A DNA stretch of 64,000 nucleotides from Hofstenia miamia (GCA_900660155.1 CABFPE010000211.1:265869-329868); one strand, 5' to 3'; numbered from the stretch's first letter, positions 1 through 11,199 are shown. The notes: generated from the letters alone by a model not told the origin. Program-made: numbers and translations.

Positions 1-14
1 ATGAAGTTAACTAA
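1..14 (+). CDS. last codons of a beta-helix membrane protein copy (copy A)
   Basis: The window opens with the same bases that end the intact family member at 10076: codons for Glu-Val-Asn and a TAA stop, followed by the same 3' flank (compare 1-150 with 10063-10215). This implies another copy on the same strand just outside the window. Only four codons are visible, so nothing can be said about whether that copy is intact. Confidence 0.55.
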
Positions 15-162
15 AAACATAATCATTATAAATTTGCAATGCATTATGATATTTATGAATTTTTACATGTTTAATAGTAAATTATTTATAAATTTCAAAT
101 AGCAGCAGATATGAAACACACTATAGATTACACAGTATTGAAGAATGGAATTCTCCTATTTA

Positions 163-554
163 GCTTAATCGGTTAACATACAAAATTCTACTAAGGCTTA
201 CGGCAATATTATAATTTATAATTACATGCGTGTTTAGTTACAAGTTCTAAGAATTTGTTAAAAATATTAGCCAATTGAATCTATACCGCTGAATTTTTCA
301 AACGAGGTTAATAGTAATTATTTGTAAATTTCAAATAACAGAAGATACAAAACTGCTTCCACACTATATAACTAAAATAAATAAGAGTTAACAAGCATAT
401 ACAAATATGAAGATATAGTTTATGAAAACACACAAAAATATAGTGTAAGTATACTATTCCATATTTATTAATTTTCACTTTATATATGTAATTTGAATCA
501 TTCATATACATAGGTAAGTATACTTCTATGCTGGCATTCATTGGATAACTGGTT
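163..554 (+). repeat. 3'-flank repeat R1, copy 1
   Basis: A stretch of about 390 bp found again, with roughly 85-95% similarity by eye, at 10228-10380 (partial), 11791-12182 and 16751-17173, and inverted at 2565-2924. In four of five places it follows the 3' end of a beta-helix gene copy, so it is mostly part of the duplicated gene unit. It begins near cttaatcggttaac and ends near cattggataactggtt. No terminal inverted repeat or target duplication was seen, so its class is unknown. Confidence 0.7.
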
Positions 555-1420
555 GACCCAGTACTGATCCTTGTGCATTCCATGGTTTATTTCTAATGAA
601 TTTGATGCTTCTTCTTTGAGTTTCACATACTGATATCTATTACTTAAATAACTATTTAATACTTCTATCAATGAATCGCTAAAATTATAAATCTGCTTTA
701 ACATTTCCAATAAAATAGAATGGTTTATTGAATTAAATGCCTTTGAAATATCTAATGATGCTATATATATTTTTTCATTCCTATCTAATTTTGATCTCCA
801 GTCTTCAACAGCATAAAGTAAGGCATCATTTGTAGAGGTATATTTTTGAAATCCAAACTGATGTTTTGAAATTAATTCATTTTGTTCCGCATATAGGTTA
901 ATTTGGTTGAATAATAATTTTTCAAATATTTTATTAATTTCTGTTAATACTGAAATTGGTCGATAATTTTCTGCAAGATCTTTTCTTCCCTTTTTATATA
1001 TTGGTGTAACTTTAGCAATTTTTAAGTAATCAGGGTAAGTAGATTCTGCCAAACATTGATTAAATAAGTACCACAAAGGTCTCAATAAAATACCAAGGCA
1101 CCTTTCAATAACCAAGGAGGAAATTCACAATGACCTTTTGCTTTGTTCCAATTAATTTTCTTTGTTTCTTTTTAAAATTCAACTAATGTAATAAATCTTG
1201 GTTTATAGGGATCATCATGTTTTCTAATATTGCGATGCTTATGATATAAATGTTTAAACTTTGTATTTAGGTTGTCATTCATTCCTAGTTTCACAAATCT
1301 TTCATTTAAAATATTACTAATTTCTTTATCATTTGTTATATATTCACCATTATCATTTACTATATTTACTATATATATTTTGGTAGGACATCTAAAAAGG
1401 ACAATTTTATTAATGCTTCA
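549..1420 (-). mobile_element. LINE reverse transcriptase fragment (CR1/Jockey-like)
   Basis: Read on the minus strand, this encodes part of a non-LTR retrotransposon ORF2. The pre-RT linker lies at about 1230-1400. The RT core at 1115-560 contains the fingers motif NYRPISVLTEINKIFEKL, FGFQKYTSTNDAL and the palm motif SLDISKAFNSINHSIL. The next RT motif, normally GVPQGSVLGP, is reached in a shifted frame near 560-590, and the element then stops against repeat R1, so the catalytic ADD block and the 3' end are missing. Both ends are truncated and at least one frameshift is present. It is a dead fragment between copy A and copy B of the gene array. Confidence 0.85.
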
Positions 1421-1431
1421 ATACATAAATC

Positions 1432-1621
1432 GCTTATACTGCGTAGATTCATTAAGTATAGAATCCATGTCTCGATAATTTAGTAAATGCAATCAGACGC
1501 ATTCAAAGCATTTAACATTACAAAAACTAATAGTGAAAATAAAATTGTAATTTTTGAAATTTTTTTAACTTTGTAGACCAAGTTTCGAAAATTAAGTTAG
1601 TTTTGTCCTATTAAACTTATT
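1432..1621 (+). repeat. distal 5' flank of gene copy B
   Basis: This matches the distal 5' flank of copy C at 5890-6046; both contain gcaatcagacgcatt and the run ending in ctattaaa. The flank continues at 3306, so 1622-3305 interrupts it. It belongs to the duplicated unit that carries the beta-helix genes. Confidence 0.6.
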
Positions 1622-3305
1622 GTATATAATCCATTAAAAACACAAAGAAAAGGAAAAAGCAACCAACTCAAATATGACTAAAACATAAAACTTTGATTTT
1701 TACTATTTTGTATTTTAATAAGATTAGCATCACGTCATGTAATTTGAAAAATTGAAAAGCAAGTATTTGCTGCATTAACTTTTTGTCAAATCACAAGTGG
1801 ACGAATAGCTCCACGTTAATTTTAACAAGCAGCGATTAGCACGCAGAAATATTCTACGTGGACTGCAGAAATTAAAACGGCGACAGGTACTTGTTTGAAT
1901 AATAAATATGTTTGCAGTAATTTCTATAAATATGTACAAAGTTAAGCATTTAGTTGATGGGAAGTAAACTCCTTGGAAATTTCCTTATCTTATTTTGGTA
2001 TGATTAATTAAATTAAAATGCGCAGCTAAGCATTCGATGTGTGTAGCGATCATCAGGCTGCTGCGAGGGGATAATAAATGGTATTATAGCCTTGATCAAC
2101 ACTCACATATAATTTAGGTATACGATAAGGGAGATTTTTCAAACTGCTTAGCTGACTAGCGATCTCTCATTTTTACATGTAGTAATAAACCCGTAATAAG
2201 GCTAGTCAGCCAAACCTAGGTGTATTGGATATTTATCTTATTTTAGATCCAAATTCTGTACACTTTAGGAGACCTATAAGTGACTGGTAATGTTCGTTTA
2301 TATGTATTATTATCTTTTTATGTATTTTAAATGTAGGTTAGGAGGCTGCTGTAGTTTATAGTTAGTTTGTATATAGTTATCTTTTTATCTTGTCGCAGCT
2401 AGTGTCGTGCCTTGTGGCTAGTTTTTACTGTATTACATTTAGCATAGGAAACTGCTTGATTTATTGTATAGGTTTTTACGTAGCAGCTAGTGTCATTGCC
2501 TCTTAGCGTATTATTTTATTAGATCAACACCACCACACATTGTTGAGTGTGAGAAGTAAGTAATGACAAGTTATCTAATGAATACCAGCATAGAAGTATA
2601 TTTACTTAAATAAATATGGAATAGTTTACTTACACTGTGTTTGTGTATAAATTGGAGTGCACACATTTGCATTTCATAAACTATATATTTGATAACTATT
2701 CCTTATTTTAGTTATATGCTGGGGAAGCATTTCTGTATCTACTGTTATTTGAAATTTACAAATATTTACTATTAACCTCGTTTGAAAAATTCAGCTGTAT
2801 AGATTCAATTGGCTAGTATTTTCAACAAATTCTTAGAACTTGTAACTAAACATGTATGTAATTATAAATTATAATATTGCCATAAGCCTTAGTAAAATTT
2901 TGTATGTTAACCGATTAAGTGACGCTTATAAGTGAAATCGCTGAGAAGTATTTATTAGCCCAAATAGTTAGGTCACACATACTAAACTTCGTCCTTGGGA
3001 TCATGAGCTGAGTTAAAGGAATATGGAAGTCTCGGACAGCGGATGGACTCTCGGCGACTGGATACCGCTTCGGGCAGTTGCCCGCATTTGATCGTTACCA
3101 ACTGGAGTCTCTTGGATCTACCTAAACAGTAGTTGTTACTCGATATGCTTACGCTTACGTGGAATCTAATATTAGTTAGTTCGAGTGTAAAGTATACTAG
3201 AGACAAAAGATAGACATTACCGCGCTTTGGAGAAACTGCATAGCTGTGTACCTAAAAATAACTGTCTAATTGCAAATCTCACCCTGGGTGATGATTCTAC
3301 ATTAT
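1622..3305. other. insertion of unknown class in the 5' flank of copy B
   Basis: Comparison with the uninterrupted order at 6040-6060 shows that about 1.68 kb sits inside the copy B upstream region. It contains an inverted copy of repeat R1 (2565-2924), a 10-bp inverted pair gctgactagc/gctagtcagc near 2150-2215, and a GC-richer block at about 2990-3160 that is open on the minus strand for 74 codons without a recognisable domain. Target duplications and terminal repeats are not evident. It could be a composite of several events. Confidence 0.45.
2565..2924 (-). repeat. repeat R1, inverted copy
   Basis: This is the reverse complement of 163-554 over nearly the full length, running from ccagcatagaagtata on the left to gttaaccgattaagtgacg on the right. 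It is the only copy that does not follow a beta-helix gene 3' end, and the only one in opposite orientation. This suggests inversion, or independent mobility of the repeat. Confidence 0.7.
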
Positions 3306-3672
3306 CAAAATTCTTAGTTGCTGCCAATATCATGGAAACTTACTAGAATAAATTTCTGCACTCATTTTTTTCTTTTTTTAATGCACATTGTAATTGTAAA
3401 ACAACCATTGGTTTCAAAATATGAATTTATTTACTAAACTTTTAAACCAAAAATCTTATTTTTCAGAACATTATCTAAAGGTGTTTTAAATTCATTTGTC
3501 AACGTGCTACGTATTACAGAGGATGGTATTCTATTATAATCTTTAATAAAATGACAAGAGTTTTAACTTAATTTAATCACATTCATGCACAAATTTATTG
3601 ATTTATTGATTTCCCACTATATTGAAGTATATTTTTCTCCCGCATAAAAAATTTTCAATTTTGGAATCATAA
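3306..3672 (+). repeat. proximal 5' flank of gene copy B
   Basis: This resembles 6050-6275 plus 8466-8579 in front of copy C, including ttcttagttgctgcc, acaaccattggttt and the bases just before the start codon. It is probably the promoter-proximal region of the family. No clear TATA box or initiator could be assigned, because the whole stretch is AT-rich. Confidence 0.55.
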
Positions 3673-5249
3673 ATGCTTTTCTTGATATTATGCAGTATTA
3701 TTTTCAAAGAATCCGAATTACATCATCTTAGAGAATGCTCATCAAATTTTCGAAATGTTTCTCTATGTATGTTAGATGATGTAATGGTATCGGTTTCTGG
3801 AGAATATATTTCGTTTCTTGGAAACACACCCAATGCTGTGCTTCAAACAAAAAAAGTTCCTCAAAACAAAAGCTTGAACTTCAATATTACTAATGTTACC
3901 ATTAAAGAAGACTACAGAACTATAAAAGGTAGAAATGTTATTCTAGAAAACGTGAATTGGTTTGCTAATCAGAATAAGCTGCTACATACGAGATCATTGG
4001 ATATTCATAATTGTACATTTGAAGGCAATATATTGATGTCGAGCAGAGTAGAGGTGTTCATCCAAGTAAAAGGGGGAACTCTTAAAATTGCCTAATCTTC
4101 ATTCACTGATTTTAATTATTTTGGAACGTTAATTGATACTGACCTAGCTGAAATTGAGGCTTTTAATTCAACATTTCAAAGGAACCAAAATTTCAAATAT
4201 CTCTCTGGTCGATTTGGTGGAGCAGAGTAGAGGTGTTCATCCAAGTAAAAGGGGGAACTCTTAAAATTGCCTAATCTTCATTCACTGATTTTAATTATTT
4301 TGGAACGTTAATTGATACTGACCTAGCTGAAATTGAGGCTTTTAATTCAACATTTCAAAGGAACCAAAATTTCAAATATCTCTCTGGTCGATTTTGAAAT
4401 TCCATTAGGGTAACATCTTGTAATTTTATTTACAATGGCAAATTTAGTTCTTTAATTATTCACCATCTCTTGGATCAATTTTTTCATCTTTCCTTTCCTT
4501 ATATACTAATGATTCTTATCTTCCAAATGTCAGCATTCAATAGTCAGTATTCGCTTGGAATTTAGGCTTTTCTTCATTAGTAAACCTTAGAACACTAATA
4601 CGAAGTTTAATATTTTGTCAAAATGTTGTTAAATTCAATTCGAAGTTTACATCAATTGTAGACATGATGACTTATACAGAAGAAACAAAAATTCTTTCAA
4701 ACATTTTTCAATATAATTTTGGAGAAAGTTTTATCAATCTTCTAATTCGAAACACATTTTCGAAAGAATTGGAAATTCGGAATAATTTTTACACAAAAAA
4801 TGCCTTACAGAATTCAATTACAAATATTTCAATCTATTCATTGAAAAGAAAACCGTATGTATGTCTAATGAACAATTTTCAAGCAATATCTGCAAGAAAT
4901 ATTACATAATAGATACACCCTTTGTCAATGCTTTCGTCATAATGAGGGACAATGTTTTTAATGTGGAAAATCTACTGCCATCTTGTAAATTGATAACTAT
5001 AGTGAAAGCCATAAATTTGACAGCTTTCAATGTAACAATTCGAATCTTAAAAGAAAATCTCCAAAACCTAAAAAATAATTCCTTTAATTTATCAATTATA
5101 GAAATTGATTTAAGAAATATTGAAAAAAACCAAACCAGCGACTGCAAAAATGTTTGATTTCATTATTATCCAGTGATTAACATGTTTATTTTCGTATTTC
5201 TTCTAGGCGTATCAACACAGTTTTTAATGGATGTCACCTTTACAAACTA
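3673..5249 (+). pseudogene. decayed beta-helix membrane protein, copy B
   Basis: The first 140 codons are open and closely match residues 1-140 of the intact copy at 8580, including the signal peptide, ENVNWFANQNKLLHTRSLD and the first N-x-F rung. A stop follows LKIA. Further on a 179-bp tandem duplication disrupts the body, and short open stretches at 4664-4909 and 4861-5157 still match the later rungs. The transmembrane segment is recognisable near 5170-5240, but homology ends abruptly at about 5246, before the cytoplasmic tail. It has at least one stop, one internal duplication, frame changes and a lost 3' end, so it is a pseudogene of the array. Confidence 0.8.
4042..4394 (+). repeat. 179-bp tandem duplication within copy B
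   Basis: Bases from 4042 to about 4215 recur from 4221 to 4394 with no visible difference (agcagagtagaggtgttcat opens both). The offset is 179 bp and a short join ggtgg lies between them. Such identity implies a very recent event or an assembly artefact. Confidence 0.85.
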
Positions 5250-5889
5250 GTGGGAAATTGGTGGGCCACTGATGGCAAACGTAAAATTTTGACATCAGAG
5301 CATTGTCGTAAACGTACCAAGAGCAAAATTTTTATTGTTAATGAGTTCAAACTGCAAAACAAAAGTAGAACGAAATAGTAGAAAGCTAATTATTCATATT
5401 GATTTAAATTGGGTAATGGCATTTCGAAGAATTTATTTATTATAAACAATAACAACAAGCATATAAAAATGTATGATTTAAATTTAATTTTTAATTTCAG
5501 AAAAAATTACAATTTTGAAACGTCATTTTTTTTATAAAAAAATTTAAAAATAACTTGCCCATTTTAGCTATTCATATAGACATTAATTTTAAGGTCCGGT
5601 ACTAATCATGAATAAATTGTTTTGAAATTTTATTTAGCACGTATATTATAATTTTTATAAGCAGAAATATGCATAGAACCCTTTACAATGAAATACATTT
5701 ATTTTTGAGATATATTTTTGATATATATATATAAATCATAATAATGAATAAATGTAATTAGAGTTAACTGTAAATGGTGCACAGTTTGTTTATACACACA
5801 ACTTTTACCATGCTAAAATAGCCATGTCTAGTATTACGTCATCACATATCAAAGCTAAATCATAAGAATATAATTATCACCTATCCTAC
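5250..5889. other. AT-rich spacer between copies B and C
   Basis: About 640 bp with no open frame, repeat match or RNA gene that I can recognise. It contains short (AT)n runs near 5720. Confidence 0.4.
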
Positions 5890-6275
5890 ATAGATTCATT
5901 AAGAATAGAAGCCATTGTTGGATAATTTACTGAATGCAATCAGACGCATTTGAAGCATTTAATTGAATTTTAATTTCTTAAAAATGTTTAACTCTGTAGA
6001 CAAAATTTTGAAAATATTAGGTTGGTTTTGTTCTATTAAAGTTATTACAATTCTTAGTTGCTACCAATATTATGAAAATTTACAAGAGTGATTTCTGAAT
6101 ACAATTTTTTTCTTTTTCTTTAATACGAATTGTATTTGTAAAACAACCATTGGTTTGAAAATTTGAATTTATTTATTGAAATTTTAACCCAAAGTCTTAT
6201 TTTTCAAAATCATTATCTCAAAGGTGTTTTAAATTCCTTTGTCAAAGTGTTGCGCAATTATAGAGGATAATATTC
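5890..6275 (+). repeat. 5' flank of gene copy C, distal part
   Basis: This matches the copy B flank in order (1432-1621 joined to 3306-3540), from gattcattaag through acaaccattggttt to gaggataatattc. The homology stops at about 6275 and resumes at about 8466, which defines the limits of the inserted block between. Confidence 0.65.
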
Positions 6276-8465
6276 CAGATCTACTGGCGATATACCACAT
6301 GGACGGCCAATGAGTGGTAAAGATGCTCCGAAACTTTTAGCAATAGCCAATTGAAATTAGTTTGCGAAATGGAAGGAAAGATTGGAAGATTTTGTTTTGT
6401 GCCAGGATTTATCTGCACAAATCACGTGTTGCTCAGGTAGGAATATTAAGACTTGTCTTGATGATGATTCAGTAAAGTTTTTAAAACAGGGAATTATTCA
6501 ATTATATAATAATTCGGAGTCTAGTGTTCCTGACTACCTTGAAGCCATAAAAACGTATATTCGAGCACAAGCAAATCTTTGTTATAGACCGCATGCAATT
6601 TTTTAAAAAAGCACAAGAAAAAGGCGAATGTTTTAATGAAATTTAGGCTGCATAAAAGAATCGTATATTGCTTGTGATTTTCGAAGAGATGAAAATTGTT
6701 CTACTTGTCGTAAAAATGATAATGAGACAATAAGGGATAAACTTGTTGTTAGGGTGAGAGATGATGGGCTTAGGCATAAATTTTTATCGAAGGGTGAGCT
6801 GACGTTAGAAGACATTATAGCAATAGCACGTGCAGAGGAGGCTGCTAATATCACTAAAATTAGCCTTTATTTTTGCTGTAAAACAAAATTCTGTTTACAA
6901 AAAAGGAAATCATTTTAAGAAAAGCGTTCAAGTAAAAAACAAACATGTTTCCGCTGTTGTAAGTTACAGCAAGAGGGTAACCAACAGCGTCCTGCAGCAG
7001 ATGCAGTTTGCCATTCCTGTAAGTCTAGAGGCCATTTTACGAAAATTTGTACGACTAGAAAAACTACTATTGGGCGTATTAGTGTAAAAGGTTGTTTTAA
7101 GAGTAACAATGAAGTCATTCAATATAAGTGTGGTATGCTAATTGTAAAATAGGGATCATAAATTTTCGTGATGACACTGGAAGTGATGTAGATGCCATTG
7201 AATTACAACATTTAGTAGCTATTGGTAATGAGTCAGTGACTTACACAGAGTAAATTGTTTAGTGTTTAGTGCTGCTGAGCTGATGAGGTAAATTACCAGT
7301 CATGATGCAAGCAAATAATAAGAAAATTGAATCCGACTTACATGTAGTCCAAGATGTTAAGGAACCATTGCTTTCAAAAGAGTCATTTAAACGGTTTGAC
7401 TTTCTACCAAATAATTGGCCGCTCTGTTATTTAGCAGACAATAAACGGATGGATGCATTAAAAATTGAAACTCAAATAAATGACATATCAGATAATGATG
7501 TTACTGTTACGGGAAATTTTGCTTAATGAGTTTTCTGATGTGTTTGATATAGTTCAAGTAAAAAATAGTGTCCACATTTCATTCACTTTATGGTTTTATC
7601 AAAAGTTACTGGATAGCACTGGTACAATTAAAAGTCGAAAATATTGCCAAATACTCGAAGAATTTGTACCATACGCTTATATCGCGATTCATGGATCTTA
7701 GAACAAGATGGAGCAACCCCTCATGCCTCAAAATCGACAAACGATTTTTTTACCAATTATAATATTCAAGTTATGCAATGGCCACCGAATTCGCTAGATC
7801 TAGTACCCATAGAGAACGTGTCGCAGGTTCTGAAGGGTTTTGTTGAGAAAAAAATCCCACAAATCTGAAATAATTAAGGAGTTACATCCTTGAATCGCAA
7901 CACCAAATAACTCAAGAAGTTAGAGTCCGTTTAATGGATTAAGTCTTAAGAAGTTTAACTTCGTGTCACGCTTTGCAACGCAAACTATTCAAAAATTTTT
8001 TCACCAGGTTACAAGCTGAGACAATTAAATTTTCAAATATATTTTATAAGCCTTTATTTGTCCATCGTTTGTTATCAAAAATGTATATATATTTTTAGAG
8101 ATATATATATATATAGAGAGCAGGAAGTGATTGGTTAGTATATGTCGATCGGGCATCAGGTTGGACATTTGTGAAAGACTTAGGGCGAGAGGCTACCATC
8201 TATGCAGTAATCAAAACATTTCGCTTTTGTTTTGTTGATTTAGGAGCGCCATCCAGAATCACGAGCGATGAAGACACACAATTTAGTAGCAGAAAATTTA
8301 AAGAATTTTTTGGTAGGTGGCAGCATTAAAGAAAGTAAAATCATTGTTACTTAAATACGCAAATGATAGAGGTCTGAATGTGTAATGTTATGAAATTAAT
8401 GTGCAGAAATTTTTATCTAAATTTGTATTTTCCCTCTTTTTGATACAATAAAGGTTGGCGTTAAA
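6276..8465 (+). mobile_element. Gypsy/Ty3-type LTR retrotransposon fossil
   Basis: This is a broken remnant of an LTR element (Gypsy/Metaviridae type). Recognisable parts in order are a gag-like region near 6370-6900, a CCHC zinc-knuckle motif (CHSCKSRGHFTKIC) near 7020, a short piece at the protease/start-of-RT region near 7140-7560, and part of an integrase core at about 8120-8330. Most of the polymerase is absent and no paired LTRs were seen. It carries several breaks and looks old. A Tc1-like piece lies within it at about 7570-7900. The block as a whole interrupts the 5' flank of gene copy C. Confidence 0.7.
7570..7900 (+). mobile_element. Tc1-like transposase C-terminal fragment
   Basis: This encodes the end of a Tc1/mariner DDE transposase. 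The stretch QDGATPHASKSTNDFF carries the second catalytic aspartate context, and MQWPPNSLDLVPIENV carries the third-acid context (family consensus WPxxSPDLNPIEN). Upstream, TIKSRKYCQILEEF matches the usual linker. The N-terminal DNA-binding half and the terminal inverted repeats are missing. It sits between RT-start and integrase pieces of the LTR fossil, so it probably inserted into that element. Confidence 0.8.
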
Positions 8466-8579
8466 TAAAATAATTATATTTTTAATTAAAATGGCAAGAA
8501 TTTTAGCTGAATTTAATTGATTAAATTTATATTCAAATATATTTCCCGCATAATTTGTTTTGAATATTTCTAATCATAA

Positions 8580-10076
8580 ATGCTGTTCTTGATATTATAC
8601 ATTATTATTTTCAAAGAATCAGAATTGCATCATCTTAAGGAATGCTCATCAAATTTTCGAAATAATGCTCCATGTATGTTAGATGATGTAATGGTATCGG
8701 TTTCTGGAGAAAATATTGCGTTTCTCGGAATCACACCCAATGCTGTGCTTCAAACAAAAAAGGTTCCTCAAAACAAAAGCTTGAACTTTAATATTACAAA
8801 TGTTACTATTAAAGAAGACTACAGAACTATAAAAGGTAGAAATGTTATTCTAGAAAACGTGAAATGGTTTGCTAATCAGAATCAACTGCTACATACGACA
8901 TCATTAGTGATTCGCAATTGTAAATTTGAAGGCAAAATTTTGAATTTGCACAGGGTAAATGTGTTCATCCATGTCAAATGGGGAACTCTTAAAATTGCCT
9001 ATTCTTCCTTCAGTGATTTTAATTCTTTCAATACGTTAATTTATGCTTACGTAGCTAAAATTCAATTGTTTAACTCAACATTTCAAAATAATCATAATTT
9101 CAAATATCTAATGAATGTTAAATTTCCTAATTCCTTTAGAATAATATACTGTAATTTTATGAATAATGACAAATTTGATTTATTAGTTAAATATTCGTCA
9201 GTTGTTAATTCTATGAAGAGTTATGTTATCTTTCAACAGTCAGTATTCGCTTGGAATTCACGCTTTTATTCATTAGTAAGCCTTAAAAACTCAATAAATA
9301 GTTTAATATTTTGTCAAAATGTTATTAAATTCAACTCAAAATTTACATCAAATGTAGAAATGAAGATATCTACAGAAGAGACAAAAATTCTTTCAAATAC
9401 TTTTCAATATAATATTGGAAAAGGCTTGATATACCTAAGAAATCGCAACACTTTTTCAAAAGAATTGGAAATTTGGAATAATTCTTACACAAAAAATGCC
9501 TTGCAGAAATCAATTACATATATTTCAATTTTTTCAAGTAAAGGAAAAGCTCAGGTATGTATGTCTAATGAACAGTTTTCAAGCAACATGGTCAAGAACT
9601 ATTACAAGATTCATACATTGAAAAAATCTGTCAATGCTTCCGTCATAATGAAGAACAGTCTTTTTAATGTGGACTATCAAATGGAATCTTGCAACTTGAT
9701 AAAAATAAGCGAAGCCATAAATCTGGCGACTTCCAATGTAACACTTCGAACCTCAAAAGGAAATCTCCAAAACTTACAAAATAAATGTTCTTTTAAATTA
9801 TCAGTTATACCAATTAACTATTGTCGAAATGTTCGATTTCATTATTATCCAGTGATTACCATGTTTATTTTAGTATTTCTGCTAGGCGCATCAACAAAGT
9901 TTTTAATGGATGTAACCTTTACACATAATTATGATATTTTCCTGTGTGGAAAACTTCCAAATGAAAACAAATCAACTCAAACATGGCATTCATATCATCT
10001 TAACCAAAGATTGAGACGAATACAAGAAAATCAGGACAATATCTACGATAATCCAGGAAATGATGAAGTTAACTAA
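8580..10076 (+). CDS. beta-helix-like single-pass membrane protein, copy C (intact)
   Basis: A single-exon 498-aa ORF that I do not recognise as a named family. Residues 1-14 form a hydrophobic signal peptide. Residues about 110-365 carry ten rungs of the pattern N-x-F-x-x-N (for example NCKFEG 113-118, NSTFQNN 165-171, SNTFQYN 272-278, NEQFSSN 330-336), spaced 24-30 residues apart. That period suits a right-handed parallel beta-helix. Many N-glycosylation sequons occur (NKS, NIT, NVT, NST, NAS). A transmembrane segment at about 424-444 (VITMFILVFLLGASTKF) is followed by a 54-residue polar tail containing an Arg-rich stretch and ending GNDEVN. Predicted topology is type I: glycosylated outside, short tail inside. 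Three or four relatives lie in tandem on the same strand, and the 5' flank carries an LTR-fossil insertion from about 115 bp upstream. The role is unknown; adhesion or recognition at the surface is only a guess. Confidence 0.75.
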   Translation: MLFLILYIIIFKESELHHLKECSSNFRNNAPCMLDDVMVSVSGENIAFLGITPNAVLQTKKVPQNKSLNFNITNVTIKEDYRTIKGRNVILENVKWFANQNQLLHTTSLVIRNCKFEGKILNLHRVNVFIHVKWGTLKIAYSSFSDFNSFNTLIYAYVAKIQLFNSTFQNNHNFKYLMNVKFPNSFRIIYCNFMNNDKFDLLVKYSSVVNSMKSYVIFQQSVFAWNSRFYSLVSLKNSINSLIFCQNVIKFNSKFTSNVEMKISTEETKILSNTFQYNIGKGLIYLRNRNTFSKELEIWNNSYTKNALQKSITYISIFSSKGKAQVCMSNEQFSSNMVKNYYKIHTLKKSVNASVIMKNSLFNVDYQMESCNLIKISEAINLATSNVTLRTSKGNLQNLQNKCSFKLSVIPINYCRNVRFHYYPVITMFILVFLLGASTKFLMDVTFTHNYDIFLCGKLPNENKSTQTWHSYHLNQRLRRIQENQDNIYDNPGNDEVN

Positions 10077-10380
10077 AAACATAATCATTATAAATTTGCA
10101 ATGCATTATGATATTTATGAATTTTTACATGTTTAATAGTAAATTATTTATAAATTTCAAATAGCAGCAGATATGAAACACACTATAGATTACACAGTAT
10201 TGAAGAATGGAATTCTCCTTATTTAGCTTAATCGGTTAACATACAAAATTCTACTATAAGGCTTACAGCAAAACAATTTATAATTACATACATGTTTAGT
10301 TACAAGTTCTAAGAATTTGTTAAAAATATTAGCCATTGAATCTATAACTGAATTTTTCAAACAAGGTTAATAGTAATTAT
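10077..10380 (+). repeat. 3' flank of copy C with partial R1
   Basis: This repeats 15-320 almost base for base, including repeat R1 from 10228. It ends at about 10382, where it is joined directly to the middle of another gene copy. No polyadenylation signal stands out. Confidence 0.7.
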
Positions 10381-10384
10381 TTCT

Positions 10385-11199
10385 AAACTTCCAATGTCAG
10401 CATTCAACAGTCAGTATTCGCTTGGAATTTCGGCTTTTTTTCATTAGTAAACCTTAAAGCACTAATATATAGTTTAATATTTTGTCAAAATGTTGTTAAA
10501 TTCAACTCAAAATTTATATCAAATGTAGCCATGGAGATATCTACAGAAGAGACAAAAATTCTTTCAAATATTTTTCAATATAATTTTGGAAAAAGCTTGA
10601 TCAGTCTTATAATTCGAAACCCTTTTCCGAAAGAATTTGAAATTCGGGATAATTTTTACACAAGAAATGGCTTACAGAAGTCAATTACAGATATTTCAAT
10701 TTTTGCAACTAAAGGAAAAGGTCAGATTTGTATATCCAATGAACAGTTTTCAAGCAATATCTGCAGGAACTATTACAAGATTGATACATTGAAAAAATCC
10801 ATCAATACTTCCGTCATAATTAAGAACAGTCTTTTTAATGGAGAAAATCTAATGGAATCTTGTAACTTGATAAACGTAGGCAAATCCATAAATCTGGTGA
10901 CTTTCAATGTAACACTTCGAACCTCTAATGAAAATCTTAACAACTTACAAAATAATTGCTCTTTGAATTTATCAGTTATACCAATTGATTTAACAAATAT
11001 GGAAAAAAACCAAACTAGCAACTGCAAAAATGTTCGATTTCATTACTATCCAGTGATTACCATGTTTATTTTCGTATTTCTGCTAGGCGTATCAACAAAG
11101 TTTTTAATGGATGTCACTTTTACAAATAATTATAATATTTTCTTGTGTGGACAACTTCGATATGAAAATAAATCAACTCAAACATGGCATAATTCTTAA
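10385..11199 (+). pseudogene. 5'-truncated beta-helix membrane protein, copy D
   Basis: Homology to copy C starts abruptly in the fifth rung region, near codon 215 of copy C, directly after the R1 fragment of the copy C flank. The signal peptide and first rungs are therefore absent. From 10531 the frame is open for 222 codons to a stop, with the later rungs (NEQFSSN, NSLFN), three Cys residues near the membrane and the transmembrane segment VITMFIFVFLLGVSTKF all kept. It ends TQTWHNS, about 27 residues before copy C, so the Arg-rich tail end is missing. Without an upstream exon it is unlikely to make a secreted protein. It is best read as a product of unequal exchange between array units. Confidence 0.75.

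Noticed and set aside
4902-5147. Minus-strand frame of 81 codons opposite copy B
   Set aside because: Shadow of the beta-helix gene sequence; the same antisense opening appears at copy D (10773-11027).
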